Shown here piece after piece: positions 10,865-24,271 of a DNA stretch of 64,000 bases. Made by a program: the position numbers and the translations under genes. The notes below the pieces were generated by a model that saw nothing but the letters and a program-made list of their open reading frames with translations, was not told the origin of the DNA and did no database searches. The stretch spans positions 42,861 to 106,860 of the forward strand of contig JAJYRM010000001.1 in the NCBI GenBank assembly GCA_021794075.1, given 5' to 3'. The stretch is from Bacteroidota bacterium. GTDB lineage: Bacteria; Bacteroidota; Ignavibacteria; Kryptoniales; JAKASW01. Every line of letters starts with the position of its first letter. The stretch's first letter is position 1.

Positions 10865-13837
10865 ATGCTCGATGGTGCTAATGTCGAGCAGCAAGAAGGC
10901 GCCGGTATCTCCCAGATAGCGGCAAACATCGTTTTCTTCTTCGGGGCCGCCATCACGCTTTCATGGATGATGGGGCTGCCGCTCTTATGGTCCGAATCAT
11001 GGCCCATCAGGTTGACGCGCCCAAACGCTGGACTCAGTTTCCTGATCGCCGGCCTCGCCCTCAGGCTGGTTCATGAAAACAGGATAACCGGAGAATGGAA
11101 ATTCCCCGAAATCAGGCTTGAGTTTACGGTGCGAAGGACCGTCCAGGTTCTCGGGGCGCTTCTCGCGATCATCGGGATCCTCACGATTGCCGAACATCTG
11201 TTCGGATTCAACTTGCGAATCGGAACTTTCATCATATTTCAGAGATGGTTTTTGGAAATCGACGACCTAAACGCGAGAATGAGTATCGTCACCGCCCTGC
11301 AGTTCTTTCTTGCCGGCATGATGTTCATGTTTCCAGACAAAGTGATCGGAAGGGTCGCATACCCGTCGGAACTACTCGCCGTGATGCTCCTGGGCCTCTC
11401 TCTCGATTCTTTCGTGGCGTTCCTGTACATGAGCGACAGAGTGGCTGACATCCGTTCGGACGCGCCGATCCCCATCGTATCCTCAATTATGTTCTTCGTT
11501 CTCTCGGTAGGATTTCTCGCATCGAGACAAAATCGCGGACTGGTCGCGCTTTGGTTGACAAAATATAACGGCAGCACAATTGTTCGGAAATGGCTTCCCA
11601 TCTTTACAGTCGCGATAATACTGACCGGCGCCGCCGTGGACATCTTGCAGGATTACAGGCTTCTCCAGTCGGGCGTCGCCCTTTCAATTTTCACCGTTGT
11701 CACGATTTCATTCACTGCCGTTGTAGTGATGTTCTCGGCGGTTTACCTAAACAATTTCGAAAGAGAACTTTTGCACACGAACAAGCTGTACGCGGTGCTC
11801 AGTCAGTCAAACGAAGCCATGGTCAGGACAAAGGACCGGGGTCTGCTCTTGAAATCCGTGTGCGAGACAATGACAATCTTTGGAGATTTTGCGGCATCAT
11901 GGATTTGCCTTGAAGATAACGGGATCGATGTTCCAGAAGTCTATACCAGTTTGAGGCAAGGTATTCCGCCGTTCAGGGAAGAAATCGGAAAGCTGCGAGA
12001 GCTCTTCGAGTCCGATCCAATCCGCCGGGTTTTGGAGGAAAGCGAATACGTTACCATCAGTGACACGCAGAGCGACAGCCTCCACTCTTCGATAGAAGGT
12101 TTGATGAATCAGGCCGGGCTCAAGTCCATGATGATACTCAAGTTGACTAACTTCGGGGAGACATCGGGACTGATGGGCGTGTGCTCTCAGGAAACCGACT
12201 ATTTCAAGGCAAAGGAAATAGATCTCATTCGCGAGGTCGCCATGAATCTTTCATTCGCGCTTGAAGGGCGACAACGCGAGGCGCAACGTCAAAGGGCCGA
12301 GGAGGCATTGAGAGACAGCGAAGAGCGGTTTCGCGAGACATTCGAAAAAGCGGCGGTCGGGATAGTACTTATGACCCCCAGCGGGATCATCATGCGCGCG
12401 AACCCGGGATTTTGCCAGATAACCGGGTGCGAGGAATCGGAACTGACAGGGACCTCCTTCCTGGAAATAACGCATGAAGAGGAACCCGGAAGAGACAGAA
12501 CTAACCTCGAGAGGATGCTGAAGGGCGAAATAGCGACATACTCAGCCGAGAAGCGGATCATGAGAAAAGAAGGAAAGTATATATGGGTAAATCTCTCTGC
12601 CGCACTCGTGCGCGGGAATGCCGGTGAGCCACTGAATGTCATTAGCATTATTCAGGATATATCCGAAAGGAAAGAAGCCGAAGAGTTACTGAGAAAGAGC
12701 AGGGCGCAATACCAAGAATTTTTCGAGGAAGATATTACGGCGGACTTCATTGCTACAGTCGAAGGGGAAATAACTTCTTGCAACCCCTCCTTTGCAAGAA
12801 TCTTCGGCTTTTCATCCGTCGAAGAAGCGATGCAGTCGGATGTTTTCGCACTCTATCAGAGCCCGGCGGAGCGCAAAGAATTCCTGCAGCTTCTGGAGGA
12901 GGCCAAGAAAGTGGAATATCACGAAATGACGATGAGAAAAAAGGACGGGTCGGAGATATACGTGATAAGGAGCACCTTCGGAATTTTCGACGGCCGAGGA
13001 AAACTCGTGCGGACAAAGAACTATCTCTTCGACGATACGCGAAGAAGAATTCTCGAGAGGCAAATTCTCCAGACCCAGAAGATGGAAAGTCTCGGCACTC
13101 TTGCGGGGGGAATCGCGCACGATTTCAATAACATTCTCACGATAATCATGGGACACGCCGGCCTCTTGAAGAAAAAGGAGTTTATGGACGACCGGGTCAA
13201 GCTTAGTCTGGAAGCCATCGATTTGGCGACCAGGCGTGGCGCCGGATTAATACGCCAACTCCTCACCTTTGCAAGAAGGGAAGAGCGCACGCTCGAAAAC
13301 ATTGACATCAATGAAATCGTTAGGGACCTCTATAAACTCCTCGGAGAGACTTTTCCACGCCTTGTGAATATGACTCTAAAACTCGACGACAGCCTTCCGC
13401 TGATTATCGGGGACCCGAACCAGATCCACCAGGCACTGCTCAATTTATGCGTGAACGCCAGGGATGCCATGCTCGACAAGAAGGACGGAAGAACGCCGGG
13501 AGGGACACTGAGTCTTTCTACAACGCTTGTCAAAGGAAAGGATGTACGTCCTGCGTTTCCGAAGGCGATTCGCGATGAATATGTAAGGATAACCGTCGAG
13601 GATACTGGCGCCGGCATGGACAACACCACTCAGGCTCATATCTTCGAGCCATTCTTTACTACCAAAGACTTTGGAAAAGGGACCGGACTGGGGCTTGCGA
13701 CAGTTTACGGCATCATCGATGGGCATGAGGGTTTCCTAGATGTCTCAAGCGAACAGGGCGTCGGCACGAGCTTCACCATTTATATCCCGGCCAAATCTTC
13801 AGAGCAGATAACCGAAGCTTCCGACAATAGTCAGTGA
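10865..13837 (+). CDS. Membrane-anchored PAS/GAF sensor histidine kinase
   Basis: N-terminal TM segments, two PAS/PAC units, GGIAHDFNNILTIIMGHAG H-box, GKGTGLGLATVYGII. Confidence 0.9.
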   Translation: MLDGANVEQQEGAGISQIAANIVFFFGAAITLSWMMGLPLLWSESWPIRLTRPNAGLSFLIAGLALRLVHENRITGEWKFPEIRLEFTVRRTVQVLGALLAIIGILTIAEHLFGFNLRIGTFIIFQRWFLEIDDLNARMSIVTALQFFLAGMMFMFPDKVIGRVAYPSELLAVMLLGLSLDSFVAFLYMSDRVADIRSDAPIPIVSSIMFFVLSVGFLASRQNRGLVALWLTKYNGSTIVRKWLPIFTVAIILTGAAVDILQDYRLLQSGVALSIFTVVTISFTAVVVMFSAVYLNNFERELLHTNKLYAVLSQSNEAMVRTKDRGLLLKSVCETMTIFGDFAASWICLEDNGIDVPEVYTSLRQGIPPFREEIGKLRELFESDPIRRVLEESEYVTISDTQSDSLHSSIEGLMNQAGLKSMMILKLTNFGETSGLMGVCSQETDYFKAKEIDLIREVAMNLSFALEGRQREAQRQRAEEALRDSEERFRETFEKAAVGIVLMTPSGIIMRANPGFCQITGCEESELTGTSFLEITHEEEPGRDRTNLERMLKGEIATYSAEKRIMRKEGKYIWVNLSAALVRGNAGEPLNVISIIQDISERKEAEELLRKSRAQYQEFFEEDITADFIATVEGEITSCNPSFARIFGFSSVEEAMQSDVFALYQSPAERKEFLQLLEEAKKVEYHEMTMRKKDGSEIYVIRSTFGIFDGRGKLVRTKNYLFDDTRRRILERQILQTQKMESLGTLAGGIAHDFNNILTIIMGHAGLLKKKEFMDDRVKLSLEAIDLATRRGAGLIRQLLTFARREERTLENIDINEIVRDLYKLLGETFPRLVNMTLKLDDSLPLIIGDPNQIHQALLNLCVNARDAMLDKKDGRTPGGTLSLSTTLVKGKDVRPAFPKAIRDEYVRITVEDTGAGMDNTTQAHIFEPFFTTKDFGKGTGLGLATVYGIIDGHEGFLDVSSEQGVGTSFTIYIPAKSSEQITEASDNSQ

Positions 13838-13924
13838 CTGATAGTTAATTCATCCAACCGACCCATTGCTCGGTGGAGGCGCTGAAAAAGATGAGAGGGA
13901 TACTGATTCAGTAAAGTTATGAGA

Positions 13925-13970
13925 AACCGCGACTCGCCTTTTTGTTCAATAACGAAGGCGAATCGCGGTT
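13925..13970. terminator. Bidirectional terminator-like hairpin between convergent genes
   Basis: AACCGCGACTCGCCTT...AAGGCGAATCGCGGTT, 16-bp arms with one mismatch; T-rich loop. Confidence 0.65.
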
Positions 13971-13983
13971 GTCAGAAGTCCGT

Positions 13984-15981
13984 CTACTTTCCTACCCAAA
14001 CATTGTTTGACGGATTTACATCAGGAAGGACTTTATTGGGATCAACTATTACCGAGTCGATTGGACTTGTCGAATCGTAATGTAATGTGTATATGCCGCT
14101 CGTTTCCCAGATCTCGACGGGAAGATTGATTCTGCCCACCTCTCCGTTCGACTGCTTCACCTCAACAGTTACCGGCATCACCATCTGATCCTTGTTCTGA
14201 AGCGTGATGAGCGAACCTTTTGACGGATTACCGTCGACATAACTAACGCTGTCCACAGCTTGATCGAGCTTATAGTTCTTGACGAACCATTCTTTCCAGA
14301 ACCAGTTGAGATTTTCTCCAGAGGCATCGTTCATCGTTCTAAAGAAATCTTCCGGAGACGGATGTTTATAAGCCCACCGACGTATGTATGTTCGGAAGGC
14401 GTAGTCGAATCGCTTATGGCCCAGCACGTATTCGCGAAGCATATACAGACCGAGTGCGGTCTTGTAATACTCGAGCGTATGAAGATAGCGCCCGGGGATC
14501 GCGTCGGCGTACGATATTATTGGCTGTGACTTCGGGTTCAGGAGGTAGGGGACGATATCGCGAGCTGGATTCTTTGCCTCAGGATCGAATTCACCGTCGC
14601 GTTTCGGCGCGTACTCGCCGTGGTTGAACTGGTCCGAAGCATATATGTCTATGAACGTGTTAAATCCTTCGTCCATCCACGCATTCTGACGTTCGTTCGA
14701 GCCAACTATCATCGGAAACCAGTTGTGTCCCAGCTCGTGCGCCGTCACTGCCCAGAGCGTCTTCCCCGTCATTCCCCACCAACAGAAAACGATGCCGGGA
14801 TATTCCATCCCTCCAACAGGTCCGGCGACGTTTATCGCGGCCGGATATGGATAGACATACCAGTCTTTTGAGAAAATTTCTATGCTCGCCTTGGTATACT
14901 CGGTGGACCTTCCCCATGCCGAATCGGACGCGCTCTCGATCGGGTACACGGATTCGGCGAGAGATTTCTTCCCGCCCGGCAAATTGATCCTTGCCGCGTC
15001 CCAAATGTACGCGCGCGAACACGCCCACACGGCATCACGCGCATGATCCATTCTGAAGTGCCACGTCAGCATTCCCTTTTCCGTCGGACGCGTCTCCGGT
15101 TTACCGATCTCTTCCGGAGAAACAATGTAGACTCTCTTATCGCTCTTCCGCGCCTCATCGATTCTCCTCCGTTCCTTCGCAGTGAGGACACTTTGAGGAT
15201 TTAGCAGAACTCCCGACCCGACCACGATTTGGTCCGCCGGAACGGTCACGCTGTAATCGAAGTTACCGTATTCGCAGTAAAACTCGCCGTCTCCCAGGAA
15301 AGGAAGGCTGTTCCAGCCATTCAGGTCATCGAACACTTCCATTCGCGGGTACCACTGGGCGATCTCATAAATCGTCCCGTTCTTCGAGCGCATCCATCCT
15401 GTCCTGCCATATCCAGCCGGCGGCACGACGAAAGAGTATCTGATTATGATTCCGAGCTTGCCGCCCCTGGCGGGTATCGGACGCTCGAGCCTGATCTGCA
15501 TGCGTGTGTCGTTGACAAGATAGTCCGCACGCGAAGTCTTCCCGTTCTGAATGATCTTGACGGATGAGATGCTGTCGCCCCCGTAGAAAGTCCGCGGAGC
15601 GTTGCCGCTTACAAGGACTCCGCGCGATCCTTTGGCAAGCTGGTTCTGCTCGACCTGGAGCCAAACATAGTGGAGCTCGTTCGGACTGTTGTTGGTATAA
15701 GTTATCTTGACTGTTCCCGTGATCGTCTTGGTGGTAGTGTCAAGAGCCGCCGCGATTTCGTAATCGGCGCGGTTCTGCCAGTAGCCAGGTCCTGGGGCGC
15801 CGTTAGCGCTCCGGTAAATCGAGCTTCCGTTTGCGTCGAAGTTTGGATCGAACACCTTATGCGGGTCGTACCCACCGCTGGCTTGCGAGAAGGCTTTCGA
15901 GACCGGGACGACGAGGCAGAAAATGAGGAACAGTACCGTAAAGTTTTGTTTCATTTGGGATGCCTTTAAGATGTTTTTCAC
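13984..15981 (-). CDS. M1-family metallopeptidase (secreted aminopeptidase-like)
   Basis: Signal peptide; [31 protein letters not shown] zinc site. Confidence 0.9.
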   Translation of the reverse strand: MKNILKASQMKQNFTVLFLIFCLVVPVSKAFSQASGGYDPHKVFDPNFDANGSSIYRSANGAPGPGYWQNRADYEIAAALDTTTKTITGTVKITYTNNSPNELHYVWLQVEQNQLAKGSRGVLVSGNAPRTFYGGDSISSVKIIQNGKTSRADYLVNDTRMQIRLERPIPARGGKLGIIIRYSFVVPPAGYGRTGWMRSKNGTIYEIAQWYPRMEVFDDLNGWNSLPFLGDGEFYCEYGNFDYSVTVPADQIVVGSGVLLNPQSVLTAKERRRIDEARKSDKRVYIVSPEEIGKPETRPTEKGMLTWHFRMDHARDAVWACSRAYIWDAARINLPGGKKSLAESVYPIESASDSAWGRSTEYTKASIEIFSKDWYVYPYPAAINVAGPVGGMEYPGIVFCWWGMTGKTLWAVTAHELGHNWFPMIVGSNERQNAWMDEGFNTFIDIYASDQFNHGEYAPKRDGEFDPEAKNPARDIVPYLLNPKSQPIISYADAIPGRYLHTLEYYKTALGLYMLREYVLGHKRFDYAFRTYIRRWAYKHPSPEDFFRTMNDASGENLNWFWKEWFVKNYKLDQAVDSVSYVDGNPSKGSLITLQNKDQMVMPVTVEVKQSNGEVGRINLPVEIWETSGIYTLHYDSTSPIDSVIVDPNKVLPDVNPSNNVWVGK

Positions 15982-16221
15982 ATTTCAAAAAAAAGAAACG
16001 CTTATCAAGCAACTTTATTTTAGGGGCACGTAAGTCTATTTATGAACTCAATCTCGATGGAGCGAGACAATTTGTTTTCAAAAATATACCTTCGGAGGAA
16101 GCGAAAGGCAAAAACACGCGGAACATTTCCATTTTCGGCTAAGACAACCTTGAGTCTTGAAACATGCCACGGCAGGCTTGGATTCGTTATTAACCGGTAC
16201 TAAATTCAGCGGACAACGACC

Positions 16222-18663
16222 ATGAAACGATCAGCCATATTTCTCGCGGCGGCAGCAATCGCCGGTATTGTTCTCTTCATTGCTTTAATCCCAAGGTATT
16301 CAATCCTTTATTCGATAGACAGCAGACTGGACCGCGGCCAGGCCATCAGCTACTCGAAAAAGATAGCGGAGAGGGTCGGAGTGAAACTCCCTTCGAACCT
16401 GATGCAGAACACGACTTTCTCGGCTGAAGGTGTCTCGCTCGCGTATTCGAGGTCGAAGGTGGGTACGTATCGTACGAATGAGGCGGTAAGGTCCGATTCG
16501 CTTCCTCTCAATTACTGGGATGTGCTGTGGTTCGACCCCGCGAAGCAATCGGTAAACGGGACGATGTTTGAAGCGGAGATCTCAGCCGGAGGAAAACTGA
16601 CGGAATACAGGCGCTTCGTCCCGGACACCGCTTCAGGCATCGTTCTCCAAGGAAACGTTGCTCTGGCAAACTTCAGCAAATTCTGGAAAGACCACGATCT
16701 TTCACGGCTGACCGGGGTGTCTCTTTCAAGACTGAAGCTGAGCGCGTCCGAGCCGGTCGTCCTGGAACACAGGCAGGACTGGTCGCTGACGTTTTCAAAC
16801 GACAGCACCGCGATACCGGGCTTGAAAGAGGAGTTGAAAGCGAGGCTCGATGGGAACGAAGTTACGAGCCTGGACATCAGGTACCGCCCTCCGGAACAGT
16901 TCAGGATCGACTACGCCGCGAAGTCTTATCCTTATGTCTTCCTGACGTTCATATCATGGATCGCGATGTTCCTGTTCTTTGCGGTGGGGCTTGTTATCTT
17001 CCTTAAGAGGTACAATGAAGGTGAAGCGGGCATAGGATCGTCACTCTTCGTAAGCATCGCCTTCTACGTTACTTCAGCCATCGCAATGGCACTTTCCTTC
17101 CCGTCCCTTGGGAAAGGCCTGGGGATCGGTACGATGAATATCTTTTACTTGACGCTTATCGTTTCAGGCATCATCTTCCTCCTCTGGCTTCCGCTGGTTT
17201 CAATACTCACATTTTCGTCATGGGGTGTGGGAGAATCGTCCGCTCGTGCGATATGGCCTGAGAAGCTTCACTCGTTCGACGCCGCGTCCCACTTCAAGAT
17301 CTTCAACGAAAAGCTTGGCGGATCGGTATTGCGCGGTTACGCCTATGGCGGGATGTTTCTCGGCCTGTACGCCCTCCTGCATCCGCTCCTTCGCTTACAT
17401 GAATATCCTGGCGAGTTCATGGGTGGCGGTACGCCGCTGGATTCATTCGTTCCTTCGGTGAAGGTGCTCGCAGATGCTTTCGCGATGGCGCTCTTCAGCG
17501 AGACATTCTCGAGATTGGGAATACTCTCATTCTTTGGGCGAAAGAAATTAGGCAAAGGGATCGCCGCCTCTTTGATACTCTTCTTTCCCGTGCTTTTCTA
17601 TCCGATGCCGTTCGGTGAATATGGTGTTATCGCGGAGATATTGTTCTGCATAGCACTCTCCGCAGCATTCATATGGCTCTTCCTGAAATATGACTTCATA
17701 ACGGTTTTGGTTGCCGGTACGATCTTCTGTTCCGCCCAGGGGCTGATACCCATATTCTCGTCTTCAAACGCTTACTTCCAGACGAACTCCCTAATCGCGA
17801 TCGTATTGTTCGTACTGCCGGTTCTCATATCGTTAGTCGCCTTGTGGCGAAAGCAGGCTTTCGAGCTGACGGTGGACTTGATGCCTGCGCACATCCGCCG
17901 GATCAGCGAACGAGAGCGTATGGCGAAGGAGCTGGAGATCGCGAAGAACGTACAGAACAACCTCCTTCCTAGAACAACGCCGTCTGTTCCACGGCTGGAG
18001 TTCGGCGGGATGTGCATTCCAGCGCTAGAAGTCGGCGGCGACTATTACGACTTCGTGCAGATGCACGGAGGTCTCATCGGAACCGCAATCGCGGACGTGT
18101 CAGGGAAAGGATTGCCCGCTGCGATATACATGACACTTACGAAAGGCGCCTTGCTCGCGTCAGCTGAAGATCAGCCATCACCAAGAAGGGTACTTAACAA
18201 GATCAACCAGATAGTGTACCATTCCATTTCCCGAGGCACCTTCATAAGCATGATCTACGCGGTCATTGACCCCAGGACACATAAGGTGAAATTTTCCCGC
18301 GCAGGACACAATCCGCTCGCCTTGTTCTCATCGAATTCGACTTCTGCGAAACTCTTCACGCCAAACGGCCTGGCCCTCGGACTTGACGACGGAGAGAAGT
18401 TCGACTCGACGCTCGAAGAAATGGAGATAGCCTTGATGCCTGGCGACGCGCTGGTATTCTACACCGACGGTTTCACAGAGGCTATGGATTCCGAATCCAA
18501 CGAGTTCGGCGAAGAGAGGCTTGTCCAGCTTATCGAATCGGCACGCCATCTCCCGGTAAAAGAGATGATCGCGAAGATAGATTCCGGCGTCAGGAAGTTT
18601 GTCGGCGGCGCACCCCAGCACGACGACATGACCATGGTGGTGATCAAAGTAAAAGCGGAATAA
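16222..18663 (+). CDS. Membrane PP2C/SpoIIE-type phosphatase (RsbU-like)
   Basis: Multiple TM segments; LEFGGMCIPALEVGGDYYDF, IADVSGKGLPAAIYMT, FYTDGFTEA, QHDDMTMVVIK. Confidence 0.9.
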   Translation: MKRSAIFLAAAAIAGIVLFIALIPRYSILYSIDSRLDRGQAISYSKKIAERVGVKLPSNLMQNTTFSAEGVSLAYSRSKVGTYRTNEAVRSDSLPLNYWDVLWFDPAKQSVNGTMFEAEISAGGKLTEYRRFVPDTASGIVLQGNVALANFSKFWKDHDLSRLTGVSLSRLKLSASEPVVLEHRQDWSLTFSNDSTAIPGLKEELKARLDGNEVTSLDIRYRPPEQFRIDYAAKSYPYVFLTFISWIAMFLFFAVGLVIFLKRYNEGEAGIGSSLFVSIAFYVTSAIAMALSFPSLGKGLGIGTMNIFYLTLIVSGIIFLLWLPLVSILTFSSWGVGESSARAIWPEKLHSFDAASHFKIFNEKLGGSVLRGYAYGGMFLGLYALLHPLLRLHEYPGEFMGGGTPLDSFVPSVKVLADAFAMALFSETFSRLGILSFFGRKKLGKGIAASLILFFPVLFYPMPFGEYGVIAEILFCIALSAAFIWLFLKYDFITVLVAGTIFCSAQGLIPIFSSSNAYFQTNSLIAIVLFVLPVLISLVALWRKQAFELTVDLMPAHIRRISERERMAKELEIAKNVQNNLLPRTTPSVPRLEFGGMCIPALEVGGDYYDFVQMHGGLIGTAIADVSGKGLPAAIYMTLTKGALLASAEDQPSPRRVLNKINQIVYHSISRGTFISMIYAVIDPRTHKVKFSRAGHNPLALFSSNSTSAKLFTPNGLALGLDDGEKFDSTLEEMEIALMPGDALVFYTDGFTEAMDSESNEFGEERLVQLIESARHLPVKEMIAKIDSGVRKFVGGAPQHDDMTMVVIKVKAE

Positions 18664-18699
18664 TGGGATAGTACTGACTTGGCGATGCGTGAGGCTGGA

Positions 18700-18905
18700 A
18701 AATCTCAAGCAGCCCCGTATGGGCGAAATGATTATAAAATAATATCCGTCCGCAATACTAAACCACGAAGGGGTGACATAGTCACAGGATGTGGGTGATG
18801 GAACAGTGGAACAATGCAATAGAGGAAAGTTGGATAAATGGATTTGCGGAATTTGAAACGCAGATGGTGCCATTAAGCCGCGTAGCGGCGACATGTTTGC
18901 AGAAA
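18700..18905. repeat. Three degenerate REP-like units (AGCCnCGTAnGGGCGACAT type)
   Basis: CAAGCAGCCCCGTATGGGCGAAATGATTATA; CCACGAAGGGGTGACATAGTCACAGG; ATTAAGCCGCGTAGCGGCGACATGTTTGCAG in an otherwise empty intergenic gap. Confidence 0.45.
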
Positions 18906-18991
18906 GACACACCACTCAGTACGTTGAGCCTCTTTGGGGGCAACTCGTTTTCAGAAGAGCGAACTGCGACTCACCTTCATGGAAGAGAATC

Positions 18992-19801
18992 TCAGGAGAT
19001 GAGTCGTAGCTTCTCGAGCAACGCCGCATGCAAGTACGGATTCGCCGCCAGCGCGGTCTTGGCGTAAACCGTCGCGTTCCCTTCGAAGTCCGTGAAGATC
19101 CCACCAGCCTCTTCGATGATCGGCTTTATCGCCGCGACATCCCACGGGCTCACTATCGGATCGAGCATAGCTTCGGCCTCCCCTTCGGCTACAAAGGTAT
19201 ATCCGAAGCAGTCACCGAAACCTCGATCATGGTACGACAGATTCGTGATGTCAAGGAAGCCCTTTTCGTACTTCGTCCCGAGGAAGTATTTCAAGCCTCC
19301 ATACACGATGGACGATTTCTCGAGTTCCTTCAGCTTACTTACCCTGATCCTTTTACCGTTGCAGAAGGCTCCGTGTTTTCTGGAAGCGTAGTAAGTCTTT
19401 TTCAAAGCGGGCAGCGACATGATGCCGGCAATAATTTCACCTTCGTGTTCCAGGCCACACAGCGTACCCCAGTAAGGTATGCCGCGCGTGAAGTTCCTGG
19501 TGCCGTCGATCGGATCTATGATCCACCGGTACTCATGCCCTTCTGAATTATCGCCGAACTCTTCACCGAAAAATCCGTGCTCGGGAAATTTCTTCGAAAG
19601 CTCTCCGATGAGAAATTTCTCGCATGACTTGTCCGCGATCGTAACCGGACTCTTGTCCGATTTGTAGTCGACGCGGAATTTTGAGCGGAAGTATTTGAGC
19701 GTGATACGCTCGGAGGCCTTGACAACCTTCAGAGCATATTCAAGTTCTTTCTGATGTGATTTCAATGTGACGTTTAAAGCCGGTTCCCTTTTTAACACCA
19801 A
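18992..19801 (-). CDS. Inositol-monophosphatase family phosphatase (HisN-like)
   Basis: FFGEEFG, WIIDPIDGTRNFTRGIPYWGTL, SPWDVAAIKPIIEEAGG; exact start uncertain (TTG candidates). Confidence 0.88.
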   Translation of the reverse strand: MVLKREPALNVTLKSHQKELEYALKVVKASERITLKYFRSKFRVDYKSDKSPVTIADKSCEKFLIGELSKKFPEHGFFGEEFGDNSEGHEYRWIIDPIDGTRNFTRGIPYWGTLCGLEHEGEIIAGIMSLPALKKTYYASRKHGAFCNGKRIRVSKLKELEKSSIVYGGLKYFLGTKYEKGFLDITNLSYHDRGFGDCFGYTFVAEGEAEAMLDPIVSPWDVAAIKPIIEEAGGIFTDFEGNATVYAKTALAANPYLHAALLEKLRLIS

Positions 19802-19819
19802 CCGGCTTTAGTCTCCCAT

Positions 19820-19936
19820 TTATGCCTGTGTCGCTTTAGCTTTGGCAGCGGCTGCGCGGCGTGCCCGGGTTTTGGCCTTCAGCTTCTTTACTTTTTGGTG
19901 ATGCTTCTTTTTGGCAACTTTTGTCTTCTTGTTCAT
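19820..19936 (-). CDS. Small highly basic protein (38 aa)
   Basis: Not in ORF track; translated by hand: MNKKTKVAKKKHHQKVKKLKAKTRARRAAAAKAKATQA*, preceded by AAGGAG. Confidence 0.7.
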   Translation of the reverse strand: MNKKTKVAKKKHHQKVKKLKAKTRARRAAAAKAKATQA

Positions 19937-19975
19937 CTCTACTCCTTGTTCGTTTTTTGTTTGTTGAAAAATCTC

Positions 19976-20188
19976 TTACGGCTCGCTGCACGAATGGAAG
20001 AAGCCGCACTTCGGGCAAACGTATCTGCAGCGAAATGTCTCCAGCCTCGTTCCGCAATTATCGCAGTAGTTCCAGTACTCGTTATCTGAGACTTCATTTG
20101 ATGGCGCACTTAAACCAGGCTGGACCATTTGCCGCTCCGCCTCATTCTCATTTGGCGCAGGTTCGCTTTTTGTTTCGTGATTTGGCAT
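19976..20188 (-). CDS. Small zinc-ribbon-like protein
   Basis: YCDNCGTRLETFRCRYVCPKCGFFHSCSEP at C-terminus; start MPNHETK assumed. Confidence 0.65.
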   Translation of the reverse strand: MPNHETKSEPAPNENEAERQMVQPGLSAPSNEVSDNEYWNYCDNCGTRLETFRCRYVCPKCGFFHSCSEP

Positions 20189-20199
20189 TCGGACACTGC

Positions 20200-21300
20200 T
20201 CAAAGTTTCGCAGGATTTATCGCCACGTATTTTATGTGCTCTCTGTTCCAAGTGTATGTAATTCTCACGAGACCGTTCGAGGACTGGATGACCGCCGGAT
20301 ACGCGTACCCGGAAGGCAACGGCTTGTCCTCAAGCGTGAGAACGTTCGTCCACTTTACTCCGTCTTTTGAAATCGCAACGTTCAAAGGACAGCGACAGCT
20401 CTCGATGGGTCTCCCGGGTATGATTCCGGAATCGTTGTAGACGAGGAGCTGCATCCCGTCCCGCAGTGTTACCGCGTCTATGCCCGAGTTCGGGTTCGGA
20501 AGGCCGGTCGATTTTAGTGGTGACCACGAATTACCTACGTCACTGGACCAGGTCTCTGCTATGACTCCCTCTTGCGTTCTGCACAGCGCTTCAAGCTGTC
20601 CTTGAGGATAGGAAAGAATGGTCGGCTGTATGGCATGGAACTCGCCTCCGCCATCGACGGGACCTACAATCTTCCAGCTCCTGCCTTCATTGCTCGTCAA
20701 ATCAAAATATACTCTCCACCCGCCTGCCTCTTCGCTGGATCCACATAACCATGTCCCATCCGGGAGTAATACGGGTTTATCCTTGATCGGGCCCAGGACA
20801 CCGTTTGGGAGACGCTCGGGGTTCTTCCAGGTCAATCCACCGTCAAAAGACTTCATCATCATTCCCCACCACGTGCTCGGGCTCGGCCCGACCTTGTAGA
20901 AGAGAACAAGCAGCCCTTTTCTCGGCGCGAAGAGCACCGGGTTCCAAGTAGGATATCTCTTGCCGTCGGATTGACGTCCAGTAGCGACTTCCTTCGCGGG
21001 GAGCCACTTACCGTCCTTCATTAGCGCAAACCATATCCCGACATTCGAATTCCCTTCGCGAGTTCCTCCGAACCACGCGGCAGCCAGATGTCCCGGCGAC
21101 ACTTCAACGATAGTGGACGCGTGACACTGAGGATATGGCGCGCCAGGGTTTACCATGCAAGAATCGACAATCGCATTCCCATGGTGTCTCTCCGCAAATG
21201 CGTTCATGCTGCAACCAACAACTGCCAGTGCAAAGACAAGAAATACGAGCTTCGAGGGAAATAGTTTGACGACTGAACCGGATGGATTTCGAAATTTCAT
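20200..21300 (-). CDS. Sialidase/BNR-repeat exo-glycosidase-like lipoprotein
   Basis: Lipobox-like AVVGCS; SFDGGLTWKNPE, SNEGRSWKIV BNR Asp-box repeats. Confidence 0.8.
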   Translation of the reverse strand: MKFRNPSGSVVKLFPSKLVFLVFALAVVGCSMNAFAERHHGNAIVDSCMVNPGAPYPQCHASTIVEVSPGHLAAAWFGGTREGNSNVGIWFALMKDGKWLPAKEVATGRQSDGKRYPTWNPVLFAPRKGLLVLFYKVGPSPSTWWGMMMKSFDGGLTWKNPERLPNGVLGPIKDKPVLLPDGTWLCGSSEEAGGWRVYFDLTSNEGRSWKIVGPVDGGGEFHAIQPTILSYPQGQLEALCRTQEGVIAETWSSDVGNSWSPLKSTGLPNPNSGIDAVTLRDGMQLLVYNDSGIIPGRPIESCRCPLNVAISKDGVKWTNVLTLEDKPLPSGYAYPAVIQSSNGLVRITYTWNREHIKYVAINPAKL

Positions 21301-21369
21301 GCGTTACAATCTTAACAAAAGTCGGACGAAAATCCAATTGCTATAGTTCGCGGGCCCCAAAAGGGTTAC

Positions 21370-21402
21370 AAAAAAAAACGCCCGGCGAAACCGTCGGGCG
21401 TT
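21370..21402 (-). terminator. Rho-independent terminator for clpC
   Basis: Minus strand: AACGCCCG-loop-CGGGCGTT followed by a run of T (AAAAAAAA on +). Confidence 0.85.
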
Positions 21403-21425
21403 CATATTCAATCACAATCAATATT

Positions 21426-23942
<2,517 letters not shown>

Positions 23943-24271
23943 TTCGTACCTAGTATTTTTTTCCTGTGCTTAATCCAACACTTAAGAGGCTGAGCAAGTT
24001 TCAGGCTTCAGTCTCAGAACCAGATCAACTTCAACGTCAATTTATAATGACATCCCGCGATTATCAACCGGAAGCGGAAGTCTCGGGCCAAGGCCTCTGA
24101 CAATAATTTCGGAAATCGTGGTTGAAAATCAAGTCAGCTTTAACTTTGATTGCGCCGCATCAAATCAAGACTACATCTAAATTTCTGCTAATTCTCATGA
24201 TTACTTTGAAAAATGGGGGCCGCCGGTTAAATTTACTCGCTTTCCTTCTATCAATTGACAGTGGGCTGACT

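Noticed and set aside
18789-19067. 92-aa plus-strand ORF
   Set aside because: Runs through REP-like repeats and into the antisense of the inositol monophosphatase gene; no coding signature
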